NCBI GenBank assembly: GCA_902538565.1
Contig: CACBFQ010000001.1
Span: 200,001-264,000, forward strand
Length of the DNA stretch: 64,000 bases
DNA from: an uncultured Fidelibacterota bacterium
GTDB taxonomy: Bacteria; Fidelibacterota; Marinisomatia; Marinisomatales; Marinisomataceae
Direction of reading: 5' to 3'
This document shows, one piece after another, positions 54,858-61,480 of the stretch. The translations under genes and the position numbers were made by a program. The number at the start of each line of letters is the position of its first letter. The first letter of the stretch is position 1. Under the pieces are notes generated by a model. That model was given only the letters and a program-made list of their open reading frames with translations, was not told where the DNA came from and made no database searches.

Positions 54858-55305
54858 GTTTGATACTGCTGGAGGCATTGTTCTTTGCAATAAAAAATTG
54901 TTGTTTATCTATAAAAGAGGAATATGGGACTTACCAAAAGGCAAAATTGAATTAAATCATACCACAGAATCAACAGCTGTTCGAGAAATTTCAGAAGAAA
55001 CTGGTCTTAAAGAAACTGATTTAACTGTCATAAATAAACTTCCAAAAACAAAATACTATAAAAAGGTTAACGGTGAAGCTTTTTTAAAAAAAAATTATTG
55101 GTTTATCATCAATTATACTGGAGACCCTTTAACGACTTTAGTTCCTGACCAGAGCGAGGGTATAACAGAATGTAAGTGGGTAGAGCTTAATAATTTGGAT
55201 TCTATCATTACAAATACTCATGCAAGAATAAGTTATTTAATTGACTATTTTTTAAATGATCCAGATTTTGAGAACTATTTGAACGGCTCAGTATTAAACA
55301 ACTGA
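54823..55305 (+). CDS. Nudix hydrolase
   Basis: A 160-residue Nudix protein. The box runs GKIELNHTTESTAVREISEETGL: the REISEE core that binds metal is intact, but the first Glu of the Gx5Ex7REUxEExGU consensus is His. The start at 54823 (MTYYTESNPTPKFDTAGGIVL) gives the normal Nudix length; longer starts run deep into ppk2. Substrates may be nucleoside diphosphate-X compounds, possibly the sugar or polyol nucleotides of the adjacent cluster. The 3' end overlaps the convergent glutaredoxin gene by 31 bases. Confidence 0.88.
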   Translation: MTYYTESNPTPKFDTAGGIVLCNKKLLFIYKRGIWDLPKGKIELNHTTESTAVREISEETGLKETDLTVINKLPKTKYYKKVNGEAFLKKNYWFIINYTGDPLTTLVPDQSEGITECKWVELNNLDSIITNTHARISYLIDYFLNDPDFENYLNGSVLNN

Positions 55306-55535
55306 ACAAGATCTTCAAATCCGCCAATAGGTAAATCATTAATTAAAATTTGAGGTACTGTTGGCCCCTTAGTAATCGAAGCCATCTGTTCGCGTGACAT
55401 ATCGTTCTCTTCAATGTCAATCTCAGTGAAACTATAACCTTTTTCAGATAATAGTCTTTTTGCCATTTTACAAGGCCCACACCAGGACGTGGTATAAATT
55501 TTAATTGAAGTGTTTTTTGGAGTCCTTTTTTCCAT
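55275..55535 (-). CDS. grx: Glutaredoxin
   Basis: An 86-residue dithiol glutaredoxin-like protein. The active site is Cys19-Gly-Pro-Cys22 in TTSWCGPCKMAKRLL, thioredoxin-like CGPC in place of CPYC, combined with the glutaredoxin TVPQILINDLPIGGFEDL motif (about 58-75). It would reduce protein disulfides, ribonucleotide reductase or Tpx. The start is the ATG at 55535; an in-frame TTG two codons earlier is possible. Its 3' end overlaps the Nudix gene by 31 bases. I see no ribosome site. Confidence 0.9.
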   Translation of the reverse strand: MEKRTPKNTSIKIYTTSWCGPCKMAKRLLSEKGYSFTEIDIEENDMSREQMASITKGPTVPQILINDLPIGGFEDLVQLFNTEPFK

Positions 55536-55608
55536 GCGCAAATATAGTATTTTTTTCTAAAAACAAACAAGTTTCTAACATAATACTAATTTTTAAGTGC
55601 TTAATTTT

Positions 55609-56379
55609 ATGATGTCAAAATATAAATCTATTTTTATTTCAGACATTCATTTAGGTTCACGGGGTTCAAAAGCAAAACTATTATATAAATTTTTAGATTA
55701 TATAGAAGATGATGTAGGTACTGATAATTTATTTATTGTTGGAGACTTAATTGATATTTGGGCATTAAAAAGAAAATGGAAATTTCCGAAGTCTCATTCT
55801 AATATTGTTAGGAAGTTACTGGGAATGGCCAAACGAGGCATTCATGTCACTTACTTACCTGGAAATCATGATGAAACATTTAAAGAGTTCTCTGGCAATA
55901 AATTTGGGAAAATAAAAATTAAAAACTTCTGCACCTATAAATCTGTAAATAAAAAAAGATATTATGTATGTCATGGTGATGAATTTGATATCTTTATGAC
56001 TCCAAAATTTAGCTGGATATCTCATTTAGGCGGAGGTGTATATGAAAGAATTTTATGGATGAATCAAATCCTTAATTGGTGGAGGAAAAAAACTGGTGGT
56101 AAATATTGGTCGCTATCAAAATATGTCAAAAGAAAAGCTAAAATAGCATCAAATGTCATTTCAAAATATGAAAATGCTTTAATTAATTCTGGAGAAAAAA
56201 AAGGATATGATGGAGTAATTTGTGGACATATTCATCATGCTGAGGATAAAATAATTAATGACTTTCATTACTTAAATTGTGGAGACTGGGTTGATAGCTG
56301 CACTGCATTAGGAGAGGATTTTGATGGAAACTGGCATATTATTGATTGGGGTCACAAAATTTTTAAAAATAAACTTTAA
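55609..56379 (+). CDS. LpxH-like metallophosphoesterase
   Basis: A 256-residue calcineurin-fold phosphoesterase. All metal motifs are present: SDIHLGS (D-x-H), VGDLIDIW (GDxxD), LPGNHDE (GNHD), YVCHGDEFD, and the final CGHIHHAED (GHxH). Length and insertion (WISHLGGGVYERILWMNQILNWWRKK) are typical of LpxH/UDP-2,3-diacylglucosamine diphosphatase relatives that cleave UDP-diacylglucosamine in lipid A synthesis. In the FCB group this family is broader, so lipid A work is likely but unproven. The ATG at 55609 or 55612 is used; an earlier GTG is rejected. Confidence 0.85.
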   Translation: MMSKYKSIFISDIHLGSRGSKAKLLYKFLDYIEDDVGTDNLFIVGDLIDIWALKRKWKFPKSHSNIVRKLLGMAKRGIHVTYLPGNHDETFKEFSGNKFGKIKIKNFCTYKSVNKKRYYVCHGDEFDIFMTPKFSWISHLGGGVYERILWMNQILNWWRKKTGGKYWSLSKYVKRKAKIASNVISKYENALINSGEKKGYDGVICGHIHHAEDKIINDFHYLNCGDWVDSCTALGEDFDGNWHIIDWGHKIFKNKL

Positions 56380-56416
56380 TACTTTTCAACTCAGATAATA
56401 ATATTTAATATTCAAC

Positions 56417-56500
56417 ATGGAATTTGGATTATACTATTGGGGAATTTTTGGCGGAGTGATATTATTTGTTTTTTTAGTCTCTCTTCTATTCAACCCGTGA
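56417..56500 (+). CDS. 27-residue single-span membrane peptide
   Basis: A tiny open frame starting MEFGLYYWGIFGGVILFVF and ending LLFNP, consisting almost wholly of one hydrophobic helix. No clear Shine-Dalgarno lies upstream; the next gene starts 10 bases beyond its stop with a strong GAGGAAGG overlapping this stop codon, which hints at coupling. It resembles small membrane peptides of respiratory or transport complexes, but no family is recognised. It could be chance. Confidence 0.45.
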   Translation: MEFGLYYWGIFGGVILFVFLVSLLFNP

Positions 56501-56510
56501 GGAAGGTATT

Positions 56511-56741
56511 ATGGAAATTATAACTAACTTTGCAGAAGCTCTTCAAGCAAATCCAGCGTTGCTCGTTGGTATATCACTTTGGGAAGCTCTATTTACTTTA
56601 TTGGCTTTGTGGTTTGCTGCAAGAAACGATCATAAGGGTTGGTTCCTATTATGTGGTCTTGTCCAACTATTTGGATTAGTAGAAATATTCTATCTTGCGA
56701 CAAAAACAAACTTTTTTAAAGACTTCAAATTAAATGGGTAA
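56511..56741 (+). CDS. DUF5652-like small membrane protein
   Basis: A 76-residue protein with two transmembrane helices (about 17-37 and 43-64). The pattern SLWEALFTLLALWFAARNDHKGWFLLCGLVQLFGLVEIFYLATKTNFF is typical of the DUF5652 family found in many small-genome bacteria, of unknown function. The ATG has a strong ribosome site, GAGGAAGG. It overlaps the following lipoprotein gene by 8 bases. Confidence 0.8.
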   Translation: MEIITNFAEALQANPALLVGISLWEALFTLLALWFAARNDHKGWFLLCGLVQLFGLVEIFYLATKTNFFKDFKLNG

Positions 56742-56937
56742 ACATTTTCCAACAATCATTGCTTCAATAATGCTTATTGCCATGCTTGGATTAATGAGCA
56801 ATTGTCAAGTAAATACAGATGTTCCACTTGAGTATCAAAGCCCAATGGAAACAAGTGAACATCTTGATGAAAATGGCGAAGAAATGAAAAAAAGAATCGT
56901 CAATTGGGAATTCCAAAGAGATAAACAAGATCCTTGA
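56734..56937 (+). CDS. Small lipoprotein
   Basis: A 67-residue protein with a hydrophobic signal ending in a lipobox (LMSNC, Cys about 24) and a short acidic, polar mature peptide (VPLEYQSPMETSEHLDENGEE). No family is recognised. It overlaps the DUF5652 gene by 8 bases and the downstream gene as TTGA, so it lies inside a tightly coupled operon. Confidence 0.7.
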   Translation: MGKHFPTIIASIMLIAMLGLMSNCQVNTDVPLEYQSPMETSEHLDENGEEMKKRIVNWEFQRDKQDP

Positions 56938-57851
56938 AAAAAATTTTATCTTTCTGCATAGCTACGCTATGTCTCTACTTTGCATTTAATCAAGTAAATA
57001 TAGAAGATATTTATCGTGCTTTATCTAATGCAAATTTGATTTATATCTTTGTTGCATTTATTACAACTTTTGTAACATTCATTCTCAGATCGTTAAGATG
57101 GAAGATTTTATTAGATTCACCAAAAGATCTTGAATTACAGAAATATATTTCAACAACTCATATTGGATATTTTTTAAATAACATACTTCCATTTAGAGCT
57201 GGGGATTTGGCTAGAGCAAAACTATTATCTAGCAACACAACTAATATAAGGTTTAGCTTTCTTGTTGGAAGCTTGGTAGCCGAAAAAATTATTGACTTAT
57301 GGATTGTTGGATTATTTAGCATTTTCTTAATTCTTTTTGGATTTAATAATGTCCTAGTATTAGAATTCTCCATTGGAATTTTACTATTATACATAATTAC
57401 CTCATTCATCATTTTTGGTAATAACTCCCTCGCTAATAAAATGCAAAAACAATTTTCGATTACTAAAAATTTTATTGATGGATATTTATTAGTGTCCAAA
57501 AATAAAATTAAACTTGGCGGTATTTCCATTCTGCTATGGTGCTCATTTGTGGCTTATATGTATACATTATTGAGGTCTGTTAATATTGATTTATCTTTTC
57601 AACAATATATTGGAATTACGGTTATTACTAGCATTGTAACCTCATTACCAATAGCTCCTGCTGCAATTGGAACATATCATTTAGCTGTTATTTACTTTCT
57701 TAATCTATATGGAATAGAAATTGATCAGTCGCAGACAGCTGCAATCCTATTACATTCTGTATTTCTATTGTATACTATTATTTTAGGATATATTTATTTA
57801 TCTTTTGAAAAAATTGAATTGAAATCACTTATCAATGACGATAAAAACTAA
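56934..57851 (+). CDS. UPF0104/LPG-synthase-TM-type membrane protein (flippase-like)
   Basis: A 305-residue protein with eight helices that matches the UPF0104/lysylphosphatidylglycerol synthase transmembrane region family. The core ILRSLRWKILLDS, THIGYFLNNILPFRAGDLARAKLLS and SIVTSLPIAPAAIGTYHLAVIYFL are diagnostic. It probably flips a lipid or lipid-linked sugar. It starts with TTG overlapping the previous TGA (TTGA), and overlaps the DUF1295 gene by 17 bases. Confidence 0.85.
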   Translation: MKKILSFCIATLCLYFAFNQVNIEDIYRALSNANLIYIFVAFITTFVTFILRSLRWKILLDSPKDLELQKYISTTHIGYFLNNILPFRAGDLARAKLLSSNTTNIRFSFLVGSLVAEKIIDLWIVGLFSIFLILFGFNNVLVLEFSIGILLLYIITSFIIFGNNSLANKMQKQFSITKNFIDGYLLVSKNKIKLGGISILLWCSFVAYMYTLLRSVNIDLSFQQYIGITVITSIVTSLPIAPAAIGTYHLAVIYFLNLYGIEIDQSQTAAILLHSVFLLYTIILGYIYLSFEKIELKSLINDDKN

Positions 57852-58713
57852 AGGTCTTTTAACGGTTCTAACTGCATATGTTATTGCAGTAATTCTAGGT
57901 TTTATATCTTTAAAATTTTCTTCCAATTTGTCATCAATGATGCAAATTCTAATAGCTGATATTGTTGCAACATTTGTTATTTACTCATTTAGTGTATACC
58001 ATAAAAATTCATCTTTTTATGATCCATACTGGTCTGTCATTCCTCCATTCATTGCATTCTTTTGGTTTGCTAAAAATAATTATATGATTAATACTCCCTC
58101 TTTAATTCTTATGGTAGCTGTTCTCTTTTGGTCGCTGAGGCTGACTTACAACTGGATGAAAACTTGGGATGGATTACACCATGAAGATTGGAGATATATT
58201 GACATGAGAAATAATCTCGGAAATTCATTTGAGATCATAGGCAATCTTGGCGGAATTCATTTCTTTCCTACTTTCATTGTTTTCTTCTGCTGCATGCCTA
58301 TGGCCCAAAATTTTTCACAAAGCTATAATTGGACAATTTTTCTAGGTTTTGGATTATGTATAATTGGCGTACTACTAGAAATCATAAGTGATAAACAGCT
58401 GCATTCTTTTCGAAAAATTCATCCTAGTGGAACTGGTATTATTGAAACAGGGCTATGGAACTATTCTAGACATCCTAACTACTACGGTGAAATTATGTTT
58501 TGGTGGGGAATCTTTGTTTTTGGATATTCTTTTACAGGCCTGAACTATTTGTTGTTAGCCCCAATAGCTATGACAGCAATGTTTTGGTATGCTAGTATTC
58601 CATGGATTGAAATTAAAATATTAAGAACTAGACCTCAGTATAAAGATTATCAAAAAAGAGTTCATATTTTATTCCCAGAAATCACTATATTTAAGCGCTT
58701 ATTTAAAGGATAA
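57835..58713 (+). CDS. DUF1295 (steroid-5-alpha-reductase-like) membrane protein
   Basis: A 292-residue integral membrane protein of the DUF1295/ICMT-like superfamily. Hallmarks are SFYDPYWSVIPPFIAFFWF, the MKTWDGLHHEDWRYIDMR loop, and the C-terminal RHPNYYGEIMFWWGIFVFGYS helix that binds NADPH or SAM in relatives. It may be a lipid oxidoreductase or methyltransferase. It overlaps the flippase-like gene by 17 bases and precedes the 37-residue peptide by one base. Confidence 0.87.
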   Translation: MTIKTKGLLTVLTAYVIAVILGFISLKFSSNLSSMMQILIADIVATFVIYSFSVYHKNSSFYDPYWSVIPPFIAFFWFAKNNYMINTPSLILMVAVLFWSLRLTYNWMKTWDGLHHEDWRYIDMRNNLGNSFEIIGNLGGIHFFPTFIVFFCCMPMAQNFSQSYNWTIFLGFGLCIIGVLLEIISDKQLHSFRKIHPSGTGIIETGLWNYSRHPNYYGEIMFWWGIFVFGYSFTGLNYLLLAPIAMTAMFWYASIPWIEIKILRTRPQYKDYQKRVHILFPEITIFKRLFKG

Positions 58714-58714
58714 T

Positions 58715-58828
58715 ATGGATAAAAACACAGTAAAACTGCTAGCAATATTCGGTATCATTATATCTCTTCATATGATTTTTTTCTTGCTTGTTATGGTACC
58801 AAATAAAACATTTTATCTTTTTGGCTAG
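58715..58828 (+). CDS. 37-residue single-span membrane peptide
   Basis: A short open frame starting MDKNTVKLLAIFGIIISL followed by one continuous hydrophobic helix and a short VPNKTFYLFG tail. The ATG is preceded by AAAGGA 6 bases upstream, a good ribosome site, and lies immediately after the DUF1295 stop. Coding-like composition, ribosome site and position support it. No family recognised. The gene ends 13 bases from the convergent yceI. Confidence 0.6.
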   Translation: MDKNTVKLLAIFGIIISLHMIFFLLVMVPNKTFYLFG

Positions 58829-58841
58829 CTAACTAACAAAG

Positions 58842-59381
58842 TTATTTCTGATTTTCTATAGATCCCACTAAGTAGACCTTTATATCCACTTGATTTCGAA
58901 TTTTAATAGTTAATAATGCAGGTCTTTTAATTTTGAAATCAGTAAGCATAATTGAAAAATCTGATGTAACTATAATATTTTCATTGTCTTCATTTAGCTC
59001 TACTGGAATAGTAAATTCTTTTGTTATTCCATGAAAACTAAGATTACCTACTACATCAAATCCGCTTTCTGATTTGTTTATTTTGGAAGAAGTGAATCTG
59101 ACAAATGGATAGTAGTACTCTTCAACAACATCCAGCATATTTGAGTCTCGATTAGCATTTTTACTATCAAAGCTAAATACTGGAACAAATAAGTCTACTT
59201 TTGATTGTGTTAAATCTTGTTTATTTATCTCAAAAGTTCCTTGAATATCTTTCGATATACCAGTCCAATTATGAGCAGGATGTTTACCATCATAAGAGAT
59301 AAAACTTTTGGTTAAGTCAAACTCAACAAATGATTGAGCAAACAGAAATTGGAAAAATAATATGGAAATAAATTTCTTCAC
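58842..59381 (-). CDS. YceI-family periplasmic lipid-binding protein
   Basis: A 179-residue YceI/lipocalin-like beta-barrel protein. A signal peptide (residues 1-17, ending FAQS) is followed by SFISYDGKHPAHNWTGISKDIQGTFEI and the MLDVVEEYYYPFVRFTSSKI motif. Homologues bind isoprenoid lipids such as quinones. The start codon is GTG and overlaps the stop of the upstream gene (GTGA), so it is coupled to the b561-like membrane protein, as yceI is with yceJ (b561) in E. coli. Confidence 0.92.
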   Translation of the reverse strand: MKKFISILFFQFLFAQSFVEFDLTKSFISYDGKHPAHNWTGISKDIQGTFEINKQDLTQSKVDLFVPVFSFDSKNANRDSNMLDVVEEYYYPFVRFTSSKINKSESGFDVVGNLSFHGITKEFTIPVELNEDNENIIVTSDFSIMLTDFKIKRPALLTIKIRNQVDIKVYLVGSIENQK

Positions 59382-60031
59382 TTAAAAAATGTAATTCCTA
59401 ACGCATCCAAGCTTAGAGCAAAAAATGCTACTGTTCCTGCTTTCAAATGAGCATCCATTAGCTCATTATACCGCTTGCCACTTTCTACCGCTTTTTTTGC
59501 TAAGAACGGTTGAGCCATCATTGCAGTAAAATGTAAAGCAGCCATTCTTCTATGAAATTTTATTGAACTCATATTGTTGTCATACTTTCGAGCAGGAGGA
59601 GAAAAAAATGACATTGAAGCAGTTGACATGTAGGTCATATATGTAAAATACCCCATAGCTTTGTGTTTATCATAATGTGATTCCCAATAATCGCTATCAT
59701 CACCATCATAAAGTTTTTTCCCTACGTCATATTGATAAGCTAAACCAGCTAAAGTTATAATTCCTAACCACTGATGAGCTTGGAGCATTTTTCTGCGCAA
59801 CTTTAGTTCTTCAATTCTGGTTTCAGGACCAATATTTAATTTTCTAAATGCACCCTCTTTTCCCCAAATTAAAGATTTGACATAAGGCATATTTTCTGGT
59901 AACCCGATCTCAGGAGGAGTAAACCTTGAATCATAAGATTCTTGTGTTACTATTGATTGAGAAAATAATAACGAACAAAATAAACTAATCATTATGATTT
60001 TTTTAAAATTCAGATTTTTTAAGTGATTCAT
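59378..60031 (-). CDS. Putative cytochrome b561-like four-helix membrane protein
   Basis: A 217-residue protein with a signal-like N-terminus (helix about 11-24) and four later hydrophobic helices. Each of these begins with a histidine: His86 (HQWLGIITLA), His123 (HKAMGYFTYMTY), His160 and His167 (HRRMAALHFTAMM), and His195 (HLKAGTVAFFAL). This spacing is typical of b-type heme ligation as in cytochrome b561. No b561 domain is recognised with certainty. The ATG at 60031 has GGAGGT only 2 bases upstream, which is close. It is coupled to the yceI gene. Confidence 0.62.
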   Translation of the reverse strand: MNHLKNLNFKKIIMISLFCSLLFSQSIVTQESYDSRFTPPEIGLPENMPYVKSLIWGKEGAFRKLNIGPETRIEELKLRRKMLQAHQWLGIITLAGLAYQYDVGKKLYDGDDSDYWESHYDKHKAMGYFTYMTYMSTASMSFFSPPARKYDNNMSSIKFHRRMAALHFTAMMAQPFLAKKAVESGKRYNELMDAHLKAGTVAFFALSLDALGITFFK

Positions 60032-60099
60032 GACCTCCAATATTAAAAATTTTTAGTATCAAATTTTAATATTAATTTTTTTTTATTATATTTCAGTCC

Positions 60100-60750
60100 A
60101 TGAAAGATAAAATAAAAAAAACATGTGACTGTGATTGCTTAGATAAGCAAGCCACAGACCCTTCTCGAAGAGATTTTATCAGAAAAGCATCAACCTTAAC
60201 CCTAATTGGTGGATCTGCATTCATTCTTGAAGCTTGCGGTGGTGGAGGTTCTCCAACATCTTCAGGTGGAGATACTTATGGAGGTGGAGATACTGGTGGT
60301 GGTAATACTGGTGGTGGTAATACTGGCGGTGGCGGTAATTCTGGCGGCGGTAATTCTGGCGGCGGTAATAATGGTGGCGGTTCTGGAGATACAGGATACA
60401 ACTATGATGTATCAACAGGAGTAATTACCATTAACATTACTATGATCTATGAAACATTACAAACCATTGGAAATGGAATTGCTCTTAGTGGAAGTGATAC
60501 ATTCGATAATAGGGGTATCATTGTCTTAAGGACAAGTAATTCTGGTATTCGAGCTTTGTCAAGAAATTGTACTCACGCTGGTTTTACAGTGAATATTAAT
60601 AATGCTGCAAATAACTTAATTTGTCCAAGTCATAACTCTGTTTTTGACTTGAATGGAAATGTTATATCTGGTCCAGCCTCAGGATCTTTAACTAGATACC
60701 AGGCTTCATTAAATGCAGACAGTACAATAATTACAATTACTCAGGGCTAG
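60100..60750 (+). CDS. Rieske-type 2Fe-2S Tat lipoprotein
   Basis: A 216-residue protein. The N-terminus has a Cys-rich CDCDC (Cys9, Cys11, Cys13), then a Tat motif SRRDFIRKA (Arg23-Arg24), a hydrophobic core and a lipobox-like Cys46 (ILEAC). Residues 47-98 are a Gly/Asn/Ser/Thr linker. The Rieske domain has Cys157-Thr-His159 and Cys175-Pro-Ser-His178, all four 2Fe-2S ligands, but the linking loops are short. It is divergent from the b561-like gene, 68 bp apart. A role as quinol-side or periplasmic electron carrier is inferred. Its 3' end overlaps plsC by 14 bases. Confidence 0.9.
   Translation: MKDKIKKTCDCDCLDKQATDPSRRDFIRKASTLTLIGGSAFILEACGGGGSPTSSGGDTYGGGDTGGGNTGGGNTGGGGNSGGGNSGGGNNGGGSGDTGYNYDVSTGVITINITMIYETLQTIGNGIALSGSDTFDNRGIIVLRTSNSGIRALSRNCTHAGFTVNINNAANNLICPSHNSVFDLNGNVISGPASGSLTRYQASLNADSTIITITQG
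60283..60386 (+). repeat. 15-bp tandem repeats encoding a GGGN(T/S) linker
   Basis: Within the Rieske gene, about six near-identical units, mostly 15 bp, encode GGGNT, GGGNT, GGGGNS, GGGNS, GGGNN and GGGS. It is locally GC-rich in an AT-rich genome, and codons shift gradually (GGT to GGC), as in recent unit duplication. Repeat number may vary between strains. Confidence 0.85.
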
Positions 60751-61474
60751 TAATTTTTTCTAGTTCTTTTACTTCCTTTGTAATCTTGGTTTCGAGTTCT
60801 TTAGTCAATTTTGAAAGAGCCTTATTATAAGCTGTTTTAGTAAGCTTTTCGGTTCTAGGGGGATCAACTTTTGGTAAGATTTTGACCGTAATTGGTACAG
60901 ACTGCATCCATTTTTCACCTTTTGGCCATGCTTTTTCTGCACCAATAATTGCGGCTGGCAAGATAGGTACATCCAATCCCATGGAAAATTTCACTGCACC
61001 CTTTCTAAACCTTTGCATTTTTCCAGGCTCTCCTCTGGAACCTTCAGGAAAGATAATAATATTATTTCCAAGGCTCATAAATGCTTTCGAAAGTGTCATA
61101 GTATCTTCCAAGTCTAAAGATTCAGGATTTTGTTTACGACTAATTGGGATAAGGTTAATTAAATTTTTAAAAAATCTTCTTCTAAAATTATTGTCAAACC
61201 AATAATCTTTTGCAGCCAAAAAGCCAAATTTTTCATAACCCATTCTTGTAGCATATGCTAAAATTGCAATGTCCATGTGACTATTATGATTACTCACAAA
61301 AATAAATGGTTGATCCTTAGGTATATTCTCCCTTCCAATCACTTTAACAGGAGTATAGAATGTCAAAACCGTATTAGCATATAGATCAAAAATAAAGGAA
61401 AAGATTTGAAATAATATTGATTTTGGCTCAGCAATATGTTTATAACGAGTGTCTTCTAGTATACTATATTTCAT
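60737..61474 (-). CDS. 1-acyl-sn-glycerol-3-phosphate acyltransferase (PlsC family)
   Basis: A 245-residue membrane-associated acyltransferase that makes phosphatidic acid or a similar lipid. The catalytic H-x4-D motif is FVSNHNSHMDIAILAY (His and Asp 5 apart), and the glycerol-phosphate-binding motif is FPEGSRGEPGKMQRFRKG. One hydrophobic helix near residues 20-43 anchors it. It lies 6 bases after an SDR on the same strand and its 3' end overlaps the Rieske gene by 14 bases. Confidence 0.92.
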   Translation of the reverse strand: MKYSILEDTRYKHIAEPKSILFQIFSFIFDLYANTVLTFYTPVKVIGRENIPKDQPFIFVSNHNSHMDIAILAYATRMGYEKFGFLAAKDYWFDNNFRRRFFKNLINLIPISRKQNPESLDLEDTMTLSKAFMSLGNNIIIFPEGSRGEPGKMQRFRKGAVKFSMGLDVPILPAAIIGAEKAWPKGEKWMQSVPITVKILPKVDPPRTEKLTKTAYNKALSKLTKELETKITKEVKELEKITSPE

Positions 61475-61480
61475 AAAAAA

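Noticed and set aside
60206-60424. Frames on both strands inside the glycine-linker repeats of the Rieske gene
   Set aside because: Low-complexity shadows of the 15-bp repeat; the Rieske frame is the one with motifs.
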